This document shows, piece by piece, positions 54,596-63,277 of a DNA stretch of 64,000 bases. Origin of the DNA: Maribacter caenipelagi (lineage in GTDB: Bacteria > Bacteroidota > Bacteroidia > Flavobacteriales > Flavobacteriaceae); NCBI RefSeq assembly GCF_004364175.1, contig NZ_SNZW01000013.1:62001-126000 (forward strand), in the 5' to 3' direction. Below the pieces are notes generated by a model. The model worked only from the letters and a program-made list of their open reading frames with translations, did not search any database and was not told the origin of the DNA. Numbering within the stretch: position 1 is the stretch's first letter; each line of letters begins with the position of its first letter. Both the position numbers and the translations under genes were made by a program.

Positions 54596-54685
54596 TAAAT
54601 ACCCCGAGGCTTGCCTCGCCTGTCTTCTTTAAAGTCTGAAAACGTCTTTTAAAAATGCCCCACGGGCTTACCCTAGGGAAATTTA
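54596..54685. repeat. Imperfect palindromic element (REP-like)
   Basis: The element is GC-rich against an AT-rich background. It contains CGAGGC-TT-GCCTCG (54605-54618) and CCCTAGGG (54671-54678). The outer ends (TAAATACCCCGAGG and CCCTAGGGAAATTTA) are near complements of each other. The look is that of an intergenic palindromic repeat, but only one copy is seen here. Confidence 0.4.
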
Positions 54686-54705
54686 CTTCCATAAATAATT
54701 ATACA

Positions 54706-55839
54706 ATGCGAAAAATTTTAATGTTAATTGTTGTAGTACTGTTACAATGGGCGTGTACCTCACAAACAGCCATAAGTAAAGAAGAAACAAGTGTGTTTAC
54801 CTCTAAAGAGGAAGCTCCGGTAAATATAATTCTCATGATCGGTGACGGTATGGGTGTTCCTCAAATTTCTACCGCTTTTTATTTTGAAGATCGAACTTCG
54901 AATTTTGAACGGTTCAAAAGTATCGGGTTTCATAAATCTTCTTCCACCAGTCATTGGATTACTGATTCTGCTGCTGGTGCTACTGCATTTTCAATTGGAG
55001 AGAAAACTTATAAAAGGGCTATAGGTGTTTCGGCAGATACGGTTCCAAAAGAAACGATTTTAGAAAAATTACAGAATAAAGGCTATAAAACAGGACTTAT
55101 TAGTCTAACATCTTTAACCCATGCCACACCGGCTAGTTTTTATGCCCATGTGAAAGATAGAGATATGCATGAAGAAATAGCCGAGCAATTGGTTGTCTCT
55201 AATGTTGATTTTTTTGCAGGTGGTGGAAAGAAATATTTTAACCAGCGTAAGGATGCTAAAAACCTATTTCTAGAATTGGAAAATAGGCAGTACAATATTG
55301 ATACTTTGGCATTGTCAAAGCCCAATGCATCTACTAAAAATGCATTTATTTTAACCGAGGAAGGATTACCATCAAAAATAGATGGTCGTGGTGATTTTTT
55401 GAAAGAGGCTACACAAAACGCACTACAGTACTTTGATCAGGCGAACCAGCCATTTTTTATGATGATAGAGGGGTCTTATATAGATTGGGGAGGTCATGCC
55501 GAAAATGCAGAAATGGTAATCTCTGAGGTTAGTGATTTTGATCGAACGCTGGGTGCTGTTTTAGATTTTGTAGAAAGTCATCCTAATACTTTATTAGTGG
55601 TTACAGCAGATCATGAAACTGGCGGAGTAAGTGTTGGTAAATTTTATGAAACAGATAAGGAAAGCGGTAAGAAAACAGAGGTGCCACAAAAGGTAGGTGT
55701 ATATTTTAATACCGATCAACACTCGGGCGAATTAATTCCAGTATTTGCTAAAGGGAAAGGTGCTCATAACTTTCAAGGGATATATGAGAATAGTGAGATT
55801 TATCATCACATGATTAAAGTGATTTTGGAGAGTGAATAA
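54706..55839 (+). CDS. Alkaline phosphatase, lipoprotein
   Basis: A 377-aa phosphomonoesterase. The ATG at 54706 begins a lipoprotein signal (MRKILMLIVVVLLQWAC). Active-site motifs are NIILMIGDGMGVPQIS (metal Asp), TDSAAGATA (Ser nucleophile), MIEGSYIDWGGHAEN, VVTADHETGG and QHSGELIPVFAKG. It ends GAHNFQGIYENSEIYHHMIKVI, the segment that the paralogue at 45774 has lost behind its stop codon. It releases phosphate on the periplasmic side. It stands between the SusCD terminator and the phosphonate-type operon. Confidence 0.95.
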   Translation: MRKILMLIVVVLLQWACTSQTAISKEETSVFTSKEEAPVNIILMIGDGMGVPQISTAFYFEDRTSNFERFKSIGFHKSSSTSHWITDSAAGATAFSIGEKTYKRAIGVSADTVPKETILEKLQNKGYKTGLISLTSLTHATPASFYAHVKDRDMHEEIAEQLVVSNVDFFAGGGKKYFNQRKDAKNLFLELENRQYNIDTLALSKPNASTKNAFILTEEGLPSKIDGRGDFLKEATQNALQYFDQANQPFFMMIEGSYIDWGGHAENAEMVISEVSDFDRTLGAVLDFVESHPNTLLVVTADHETGGVSVGKFYETDKESGKKTEVPQKVGVYFNTDQHSGELIPVFAKGKGAHNFQGIYENSEIYHHMIKVILESE

Positions 55840-55986
55840 TGTTCAAGGAAACTAAAATAAATGGTATGGTCTTTATTTTATTAAACTTTTGAGATTTTAC
55901 TATTTGATATATAACAATCCCCTCAACAAACCAGAGGTTTAACTTATTCTACCACTTTTTATAACCATCTAATAACATTAAAAAAG

Positions 55987-56039
55987 TTACTAATAGTAAA
56001 TAAATACTGAATTTCGAAGTAAATATTTACTATTAGTAA
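55987..56039. promoter_or_regulatory. Nested palindromic operator region before the DUF5690 operon
   Basis: Two 16-bp arms are perfect inverted copies: TTACTAATAGTAAATA (55987-56002) and TATTTACTATTAGTAA (56024-56039). Each contains its own 13-bp palindrome TTACTA-N-TAGTAA, with centres 40 bp apart, about four helical turns. A third perfect palindrome, AGTAAATATTTACT, spans 56018-56031. The region ends 11 bp before the first gene, as expected for a repressor or activator that binds two dimers. Confidence 0.7.
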
Positions 56040-56050
56040 ACAAATGTTGC

Positions 56051-57349
56051 GTGTTTAAAATTTCTAAAATAAATATGAACGTACTTCTGAACGGAGCTTT
56101 TGCTTCATTCGGACTCTACTTTTGTATGTATGCTTTTAGAAAGCCTTTCTCGGTAGCAACATTCGATGGTCAACTTTTATTCGGTATCGATTATAAGATT
56201 CTTCTCATTCTGGCTCAGGTAGTTGGGTATATGCTTTCTAAGTTTATCGGTATTCGGGTGGTTTCGAGTTTAAAAGCACAGCATAGAGTGGCCTACCTAA
56301 CGGGTATGATACTATTTGCAGAGCTTACACTTGTTTTATTCGGACTATTGCCAAAACCTTATAATTTCATCCTTTTCTTCTTTAACGGACTTTCCCTAGG
56401 GATGATTTGGGGAATTACCTTTTCTTATTTAGAAGGTAGAAAAATGACCGAAATTCTAAGTATTATTTTATGCTCAAGTTTTATAGTTTCTAGTGGAGCC
56501 GTGAAATCTGTTGGGTTGTGGCTAATGACCACTTATGCTATTTCCGAATTTTGGATGCCGGCGGTAACCGGTGCAATCTTTTTACTTCCGTTTTTTATAT
56601 GCTTGTATTTTTTGAAAAAATTACCACCGCCAACGACAGAAGATATTAGTCTTAGAAAAAAAAGAAAACCAATGTGTGCGGCAGACCGCAAGCAGGTGTT
56701 CAAAAGATTTTCTTTTCCCATTATAATTTTAGTGGTCTTTTATACAGCGCTTACGGCATTGCGAGATTTTAGGGATAATTTTTCTAGGGAATTATGGGAC
56801 AGTGTAGGCTGTGCCGGTGATGCTTCTATCTATACCTTGGCAGAACTGCCCATTGCATTTTTAGTCTTGTTGGTACTGGGGTTGTTCGGTTTGGTGAAAA
56901 ATAATTTTAAGGCATTTATAGGTTTTCATTTCTTGTTGATATTGGCAAGTATACTTGTAGGTGTTTCTACCTTTTTATTTCAGCACGGTGCGATGTCTCC
57001 CGTATATTGGATGGTGCTCATAGGCTTCGGGCTGTATGCCTGCTATGTTCCTTTCAACTGTATATTTTTCGATAGAATGATAGCAACATTTAAAATTAAA
57101 GGTAACGCTGGCTACCTTATTTATATTGCTGATTCTTTCGGCTATTTGGGTAGTATGACTGTGTTGCTCTATAAAAACTTTGGACAACCCAACAGTTCAT
57201 GGCTTCAGTTTTTTGTAAATGCTACCTACAGTATTGCATTTTTGGGTGTTGGTGTTTCCGTAGTGTCAATGTTTTATTTTCAAAAGAAATACAAGCAAGA
57301 TAATTCTAGTTTCCATTTTAAAATACCTATTGTTAATGGCAGATATTGA
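56051..57349 (+). CDS. DUF5690-family membrane transporter (MFS-like)
   Basis: A 432-aa inner-membrane protein with about 12 hydrophobic helices. The N-terminal FGLYFCMYAFRKPFSVATFDG resembles the sugar-phosphate/organophosphate antiporter start of the MFS. The DUF5690 assignment rests on this and on the central motif LTALRDFRDNFSRELW. The start is GTG at 56051 or ATG at 56075. It overlaps the oxidoreductase gene by 14 bp, so it is part of the aminophosphonate-type operon and its likely uptake component. No transport substrate has been shown that I know of; the context is the argument. Confidence 0.85.
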   Translation: MFKISKINMNVLLNGAFASFGLYFCMYAFRKPFSVATFDGQLLFGIDYKILLILAQVVGYMLSKFIGIRVVSSLKAQHRVAYLTGMILFAELTLVLFGLLPKPYNFILFFFNGLSLGMIWGITFSYLEGRKMTEILSIILCSSFIVSSGAVKSVGLWLMTTYAISEFWMPAVTGAIFLLPFFICLYFLKKLPPPTTEDISLRKKRKPMCAADRKQVFKRFSFPIIILVVFYTALTALRDFRDNFSRELWDSVGCAGDASIYTLAELPIAFLVLLVLGLFGLVKNNFKAFIGFHFLLILASILVGVSTFLFQHGAMSPVYWMVLIGFGLYACYVPFNCIFFDRMIATFKIKGNAGYLIYIADSFGYLGSMTVLLYKNFGQPNSSWLQFFVNATYSIAFLGVGVSVVSMFYFQKKYKQDNSSFHFKIPIVNGRY

Positions 57350-58493
57350 GTATGATTTAGTTGTAGTTGGTGGTGGAGTATTAGGTACTTTCCATGCCTA
57401 TCACGCTATGAAAAAAGGATTAAAAGTGGCTTTGCTCGAAAAAGATGCCATGCCCAAAGGGGCAACCGTTCGAAATTTTGGGCAGGTAGTACCATCTGGG
57501 ATGAATACCAAATGGCAGCAGTACGGGCGTAAAAGTTTAAAGATTTATAAGAAGATTCACGCCAAATTCGATATCTCGGTACGTCAAGAAGGTTCTATTT
57601 ATTTGGCTTCCAACGAGGAGGAAGTTCAGCTTATAGAAGAGTTAAAGGAAATAAATCGTGCCAATGATTACACATCCATACTATTTACAAAGACGGAATG
57701 TCTTAGAAAATATCCAGGACTAAACGACCAATATGTAAAAGCTGGCTTATTTTTTCCGGAGGAAATTACCGTAGAACCCCGTACTATGATCGGTCGTGTA
57801 CATAAGTATTTAAAGAAAAAGGGTGTCAGTATTTTTTACAAAGCCAAAGTAATAGAATGTAACGCTCTAAATAACGAGGTAAGTACTCAATTGGCCAATG
57901 GTAGAATGCTGTTGTCTTCTAAAGTGATTATCTGTAATGGGAGTGATTTTAAAACCTTGTATCCAGAGATGTTCGCTACCAGCGATTTAGAAATTTCTAA
58001 GTTGCAAATGATGAAGACGAAATCACAGGGCGATTATAAAATTAGTGGTTCTATTTTAACGGGACTTTCCATAAGAAGATATGAGGCTTTTGCCGAATGC
58101 CCGTCATATTTAAAGATCAAATCCAAAGAACCATTGGATAGCTTAGAGAAAAAATGGGGTGTTCACATTTTATTCAAACAAGCTATGGATGGGGGTGTAA
58201 TTTTGGGAGATTCTCACGAATATGCGGATGCGGATAATATAGATGATCTTGGGTTTGACCTTAATATGGATATTGATAATCTAATGTTGTCAAAAGCTAA
58301 AGAAATTTTTAGCTTACCTACTTATGAAATAGAACAACGCTGGTTCGGTATGTATTCGCAATGTAAAAACGCCGATATTTATGAGCGTACCATTGACAGG
58401 AATATACATATCATAACCGGTATTGGCGGCAAGGGAATGACGGGCAGTGCCGGTTTTTCAAAACATAACATTCAACAACTTTTTAATATTTAA
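57336..58493 (+). CDS. FAD-dependent oxidoreductase, TIGR03364 type (aminophosphonate oxidase candidate)
   Basis: A 385-aa DAO-superfamily flavoenzyme. VVVGGGVLGTFHAYHAMKKG is the FAD-binding motif. The substrate domain includes GATVRNFGQVVPSGMN, and the chain ends GIGGKGMTGSAGFS, the C-terminal FAD contact. TIGR03364 enzymes are encoded beside phosphonatase-like HAD proteins and are thought to oxidatively deaminate an aminophosphonate to a phosphono-aldehyde; the same partner follows here. The ATG at 57336 is preferred to a TTG at 57330. It overlaps the transporter gene by 14 bp. Confidence 0.9.
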   Translation: MADIEYDLVVVGGGVLGTFHAYHAMKKGLKVALLEKDAMPKGATVRNFGQVVPSGMNTKWQQYGRKSLKIYKKIHAKFDISVRQEGSIYLASNEEEVQLIEELKEINRANDYTSILFTKTECLRKYPGLNDQYVKAGLFFPEEITVEPRTMIGRVHKYLKKKGVSIFYKAKVIECNALNNEVSTQLANGRMLLSSKVIICNGSDFKTLYPEMFATSDLEISKLQMMKTKSQGDYKISGSILTGLSIRRYEAFAECPSYLKIKSKEPLDSLEKKWGVHILFKQAMDGGVILGDSHEYADADNIDDLGFDLNMDIDNLMLSKAKEIFSLPTYEIEQRWFGMYSQCKNADIYERTIDRNIHIITGIGGKGMTGSAGFSKHNIQQLFNI

Positions 58494-58494
58494 C

Positions 58495-59178
58495 ATGCAT
58501 ACAATTAAATTGGCCGTATTTGATATGGCAGGTACCGTTGTCAATGAAGACAATGTGGTATACAAGACCTTACAGAGAGCTATTAATGAAAGAGGATTTC
58601 AAGTAACCTTGGATTTTGTCTTGGAACACGGTGCCGGTAAAGAAAAACATCAAGCTATAAAAGATATAATTAAAGCGGATATTGGTAGTGTTGATACAGA
58701 TATGGCAGCTTCCATTTTTGAAGATTTTAAAGTATTGCTGGGTAAGGCTTACGAGCAATTGGAGGTTGATAGTTATGACGGGGTAGAGGACTTGTTGCTG
58801 GCCTTAAAGGAGAACGGAATAAAAGTGGCTTTGAATACCGGTTATGATACCCAAACAGCCCAGTTGTTATTAGATAAAATGGATTGGGTCGAAGGTAAAC
58901 AATATGATGTTTTAGTAACTGCGGATGATGTTGTTCTTGGTAGGCCTAATCCAGATATGATCGTTAAGGCCATGATGAAACTTAACGTGCAACAAGAAGA
59001 GTTGGTGTTAAAAGCAGGTGATTCTATTATTGATATAGAAGAAGGTAAAAATGCCAACTGTGGTATAACTATAGGTGTAACTACCGGTGCACATACCAGA
59101 CAACAGTTGCTTAGTGCAAACCCCACCCATGTTTTAGATAGCTTGACCGAATTAAAACAGTTGTTATTGCCATCATAA
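58495..59178 (+). CDS. Phosphonatase-like HAD hydrolase (TIGR03351 type)
   Basis: A 227-aa HAD-superfamily enzyme. DMAGT (D10, A12) replaces the usual DxDGT, as in phosphonoacetaldehyde hydrolase PhnX. The cap domain keeps GAGKEKH, aligning with the GxxKxxH motif of PhnX, so K49 can be the Schiff-base lysine that breaks the C-P bond. LNTGYDTQ and GDSIIDIEEGKNA are motifs II and IV. It begins 1 bp after the oxidoreductase stop and would use its product, giving phosphate and an aldehyde. Confidence 0.92.
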   Translation: MHTIKLAVFDMAGTVVNEDNVVYKTLQRAINERGFQVTLDFVLEHGAGKEKHQAIKDIIKADIGSVDTDMAASIFEDFKVLLGKAYEQLEVDSYDGVEDLLLALKENGIKVALNTGYDTQTAQLLLDKMDWVEGKQYDVLVTADDVVLGRPNPDMIVKAMMKLNVQQEELVLKAGDSIIDIEEGKNANCGITIGVTTGAHTRQQLLSANPTHVLDSLTELKQLLLPS

Positions 59179-59194
59179 AGAATAAAATGAAGAT

Positions 59195-59223
59195 AAAAAA
59201 AGCCACTGATTGTGGCTTTTTTT
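59195..59223. terminator. Bidirectional intrinsic terminator
   Basis: A stem with core GCCAC/GTGGC and flanking A-run/T-run, with a 5-nt loop. The A-run and T-run on either side let it end both the HAD operon (plus) and the XRE-cupin gene (minus). Confidence 0.88.
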
Positions 59224-59242
59224 ATTTGAATTCTGTGGTTAA

Positions 59243-59809
59243 TTATATAAAAAAATAGAGCACTAGCATAGTTGCCGTGCTATTACTTCTATTTTCGGGT
59301 ACATGGGCAATTCTACCATCAAAAAAAATAGAATCCCCTTCTTTTATAAGTACTTCTTCTTCGTCTATAATGTAGTAACATTCTCCCGAGAGCATGTATT
59401 TGAATTCGTAGGCATCGGTTTTCACCTTATCTCTTTTAGAATTTGGATGCACGTGTAGCAATACGGCTTCAAACCCAAGGCTATTCAGTTGTTTTCCGAA
59501 AATAAAGGAATACGAAAATCCTATGGCATCGTCTTCTTTTTCAATGGTTGTATTTTCCTCTTTTCTCGATACAATAAAATTGGCGCCATTAGATTGTGGT
59601 AGCCCGCTAAAAAAATCGGTCACCTCTATATCCAAAGAGCTAATAATTTTTAAAAGCACGGGTAAAGAGGGTATCGTTCTTCCATTTTCTATTCTAGAAA
59701 TAAGTCCGGCAGTGACCCCTGCACGCATGGCAATTTCACTAATAGTCAAATTTCCATTTTTGCGAATTTCCTTTATTCGTTTTCCAATTCCAATAAGGTA
59801 ATCATCCAT
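59243..59809 (-). CDS. XRE-family regulator with C-terminal cupin
   Basis: A 188-aa transcription factor. The HTH_3 domain is at about 9-64 (LTISEIAMRAGVTAGLISRIENGRTIPSLPVLLKI). A cupin_2 sensor domain lies near 105-185 (ALLHVHPNSKR-like strand, YMLSGECYYIIDEEEVLIKEGDSIFFDGRIAHVPEN). Such XRE-cupin proteins often sense the substrate of a nearby catabolic operon. The ATG at 59809 (MDDYLIGIGKRIKEIRK) is preferred over upstream Met codons. It lies between the aminophosphonate-type operon and a divergent SusC gene and may regulate either. Confidence 0.9.
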   Translation of the reverse strand: MDDYLIGIGKRIKEIRKNGNLTISEIAMRAGVTAGLISRIENGRTIPSLPVLLKIISSLDIEVTDFFSGLPQSNGANFIVSRKEENTTIEKEDDAIGFSYSFIFGKQLNSLGFEAVLLHVHPNSKRDKVKTDAYEFKYMLSGECYYIIDEEEVLIKEGDSIFFDGRIAHVPENRSNSTATMLVLYFFI

Positions 59810-60067
59810 TGATAAGTGTTCTCCTACAAACATAATGAAAAATAAAATGTATTGGTTTTTGGTGAGTGGTATGGCTGTTAACACCCATTATAAAGGGGCT
59901 TAACATAAAACTTACATTTTGCATATTTGTAAATAATGTTTAACTAACTTTTAGGTAACTTTAGCCTCGCAATGGTTGCAATTGCTTAATATATAATAGG
60001 CTTGTCATTGAATTTTCATTTAGATATTTGCTGAACTAACAAACCAAAGTTTACAAATACGAACAAA

Positions 60068-63000
60068 ATGAAAAAAACATTATTAATTACAATGCTTGTA
60101 TTCTTAGCAAGTTTTGTAGCACATGCCCAAACTGTATTTACGGGTACTGTGTTAGATGAAAACCAAGTTCCTTTGCCTGGTGCCACAGTGGTAGTGAAAG
60201 GAACAACGAACGGAGTTGCTACCGATTTTGATGGTAACTTCAGTATTGAACTAAACAGTTCAGATGATATTTTAGTGGTATCTTATATCGGGTACATTAA
60301 GCAGGAGTTTGAAACTGCGAACAAGCTTACGGGTACTATATCACTACAGCCAGATTCTCAACAACTAGATGAGGTTGTGGTTACCGCATTGGGTATAGAA
60401 AGAGAGAAAAAATCGCTGGGTTATGCTTCGCAAGAATTGGATAACGATGAAGTTGTTCAGGCAAGGGAACCCAACTTATTGAACAGCATGTCCGGTAAAG
60501 TTGCCGGTTTGCAAATTACCAACAGCCCAACTGGTTTGGGTGGTTCTGCAAGGGTTTCTATTCGTGGCGATGCTTCTTTAGATATTAATGGTAACTCGCC
60601 ATTGTTCATTGTTGACGGTACACCTATTAGTAATGAAATTGTAGGGTCGAGCGGATCAGGTACACAAAGTGTAGATTATGGTAACGGCGCAGCAGAAATC
60701 AATCCGCAGGATATTGAATCGATCAACGTATTAAAAGGTCCGGCTGCTGCCGCACTTTACGGGTCAAGAGCTGCGAATGGTGCAATTATTATTACGACAA
60801 AAAAGGGAACGTCGCAAAGCAGTAAACTGGGAGTATCCTTTAATACCGGTATTACCATTGAAAATGTTTTGATGTTGCCAGATTGGCAAAATGAATATGG
60901 TCAAGGTAACAATCAACAGTTCTCTTTTGTTGATGGTAGCGGTTCTGGTATTGCCGATGGTGTTGATGAAAGTTGGGGACCTCGTTTAGATACCGGACTC
61001 ATGATCGCACAATTTGATTCGCCAAGAACAGACGGTACTCGTGGTGGCGACACTTTTGTTAGTGATGCCGATATAATTCCAACGCCATGGGTTTCTCAAC
61101 CGGATAATACTAGAGATTTCTTTGAAACGGGAATTACAAAGACCAATAGCATCGCTATTTCTAAAAGTGGAGAAATGGGGAACATGCGTTTGTCTTTTCA
61201 GAATTTAGATCAGGAAGGTACCTTACCGAATACCGATTTAAAGAGAAATACTTTAAGCTTTTCTGGTACCATGAACGTATCGGATAAGGTTAAGGTAAAT
61301 GCCAATATGAATTATGTAAAAACCGACAGTGACAACAGACCTGCGGTTGGTTATGGTACAGAAAGTATTATGTACTTGTTTATCTGGTACGGTCGTCAAT
61401 TGAATACCAATAATTTAAGAGATTACTGGCAGCCAGGTTTAGAGGGTACGCAGCAGTTCAACTACAACTACAACTACCACGATAACCCTTACTTTACCAT
61501 GTATGAGAATACAAATGCGCAAGACAAGGATCGTATGTTCGGTAATGTGAGTCTTACCTATGACATCAGTGAAAACTGGAAGTTATTATTACGTAGTGGT
61601 CGCGATTTCTATAGAGATTTTAGAGTTCGTAAAAGAGCGTTTAGTACACAGCGTTTCCCATTTGGTACATACCAAGAGGATAATATTTTCTTCGAAGAAA
61701 GTAACTCAGATTTCTTATTGAGTTATGATAAGGATTTTGGTGAAAAGTTCAATTTAAATGTTTCCGCAGGTGGAAACCAATTGCGCCAAAAGCAAGATTT
61801 CACTAAAAGTGTTGCACCACAATTAATTAACCCTGGGGTGTATTCTTTTAACAATAGTAGACAGGCGGTACAGGTAAGTTCTAACAACAGTGAAAAACGC
61901 ATCAACAGTTTATATGGGTATGCACGTTTTAGTTATGACAATGTATTGTTCATGGATATTACAGGTAGAAATGACTGGTCTAGTACTTTGCCTGAAGGAA
62001 ACAACTCGTATTTCTACCCATCGGTAACATTAAGTGGTATTGCCAGTGATATGTTCAATATGCCAGACTGGGTAACGTTTGCTAAAGTAAGGGCTGCTTA
62101 TGCTGAAGTTGGTAATGATACCGATGCATATAGGTTACGTAGCTTCTATCAAAACGAAACTCCGTTCGACGGTTCTACGCCAATATTGACGGAATCATCT
62201 TTAATACCGAATGCAGATTTAAAACCAGAGATTACAGGTTCTTACGAATTCGGTTTAGATCTACGCTTCCTGCAAAGCAGAATCAATTTAGATCTTACGT
62301 ATTATGACAGTTCTACTAAAAACCAGATTATCAACATTAGTACAGATATCGCTAGTGGTTACAGTAGTCAATTGATTAATGCCGGTGAAGTTCGTAACTA
62401 CGGTTTTGAAGCTATTGCGAACTTTGTTCCGGTACTTACAGATAACTTTAAATGGAGCTCAACGTTCAACTTTGCTACCAACAAAAGTGAAGTGACAGAT
62501 TTAGGCGATGATATCCAGTTCACCTTAGCTTCAGCGAACGGGGCATATATTCAAGCTCGTGAAGGTGGTTCTATCAGTGCGATTTACGGTAGAGGTTTTC
62601 AAAGGGTAGAAGATGAGGACAGCGAGTATTTTGGTCAAATGATCATCAATAATCAAGGTATTCCAGAACGTACGGATGATTTAGTTTACCAAGGCGATTA
62701 TGCACCAGACTTTACTTTGGGCATGCAAAATACGTTTAAGTATAAGAATGTTGACCTAGGATTTTTGATCGATACCAGACAAGGTGGTATCGTAGTTTCT
62801 AGAACAAAAACCATTGGTAGTACTTCTGGTCAATTGCAAGAAACATTGGAAGGTAGAGAAACAGGTATCGTTGCAGAAGGCGTAGTAAATACCGGTACTG
62901 CAGAGAGTCCTAATTATGTGCCAAATACCGTAAATGTAGATGCTAGAACATTTAATAACAGATACTACGAGAGAGATAATGTTGAAGCTGCAAAATATGA

Positions 63001-63247
63001 TGCTTCTTACACTAAACTACGTGAGGTTTCTTTAGGGTATTCTTTCCCACAGAAAATGATCAACCAATTGCCTATTACCAATGCAAGAATTTCTGTAACA
63101 GGTAGAAACTTGATTTTATGGACAGATAACCCACATTTCGACCCTGAAACGGTTGGGGTATCGGGTGGTACGCTACAACCGGGTATAGAGAATATGTCTT
63201 ATCCAAGTTCACGTTCGTTTACCTTCAATTTACAGGTTAATTTCTAA
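60068..63247 (+). CDS. SusC/RagA-family TonB-dependent transporter (no STN domain)
   Basis: A 1059-aa outer-membrane transporter. The signal MKKTLLITMLVFLASFVAHAQ is followed by a carboxypeptidase-D-like domain (about 23-100, GTVLDENQVPLPGATVVVKG), the SusC signature and plug (LDEVVVTALGIEREKKSLGYAS, SPLFIVDGTPISN, DIESINVLKGPAAAALYGSR) and a barrel ending TFNLQVNF. It lacks an STN domain, so it is not tied to a FecR; control by the divergent XRE-cupin protein is plausible. It is followed after 30 bp by its SusD partner. Confidence 0.95.
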   Translation: MKKTLLITMLVFLASFVAHAQTVFTGTVLDENQVPLPGATVVVKGTTNGVATDFDGNFSIELNSSDDILVVSYIGYIKQEFETANKLTGTISLQPDSQQLDEVVVTALGIEREKKSLGYASQELDNDEVVQAREPNLLNSMSGKVAGLQITNSPTGLGGSARVSIRGDASLDINGNSPLFIVDGTPISNEIVGSSGSGTQSVDYGNGAAEINPQDIESINVLKGPAAAALYGSRAANGAIIITTKKGTSQSSKLGVSFNTGITIENVLMLPDWQNEYGQGNNQQFSFVDGSGSGIADGVDESWGPRLDTGLMIAQFDSPRTDGTRGGDTFVSDADIIPTPWVSQPDNTRDFFETGITKTNSIAISKSGEMGNMRLSFQNLDQEGTLPNTDLKRNTLSFSGTMNVSDKVKVNANMNYVKTDSDNRPAVGYGTESIMYLFIWYGRQLNTNNLRDYWQPGLEGTQQFNYNYNYHDNPYFTMYENTNAQDKDRMFGNVSLTYDISENWKLLLRSGRDFYRDFRVRKRAFSTQRFPFGTYQEDNIFFEESNSDFLLSYDKDFGEKFNLNVSAGGNQLRQKQDFTKSVAPQLINPGVYSFNNSRQAVQVSSNNSEKRINSLYGYARFSYDNVLFMDITGRNDWSSTLPEGNNSYFYPSVTLSGIASDMFNMPDWVTFAKVRAAYAEVGNDTDAYRLRSFYQNETPFDGSTPILTESSLIPNADLKPEITGSYEFGLDLRFLQSRINLDLTYYDSSTKNQIINISTDIASGYSSQLINAGEVRNYGFEAIANFVPVLTDNFKWSSTFNFATNKSEVTDLGDDIQFTLASANGAYIQAREGGSISAIYGRGFQRVEDEDSEYFGQMIINNQGIPERTDDLVYQGDYAPDFTLGMQNTFKYKNVDLGFLIDTRQGGIVVSRTKTIGSTSGQLQETLEGRETGIVAEGVVNTGTAESPNYVPNTVNVDARTFNNRYYERDNVEAAKYDASYTKLREVSLGYSFPQKMINQLPITNARISVTGRNLILWTDNPHFDPETVGVSGGTLQPGIENMSYPSSRSFTFNLQVNF

Positions 63248-63277
63248 GAGTAGAAGAAACTATTAATTAAAGAAATC

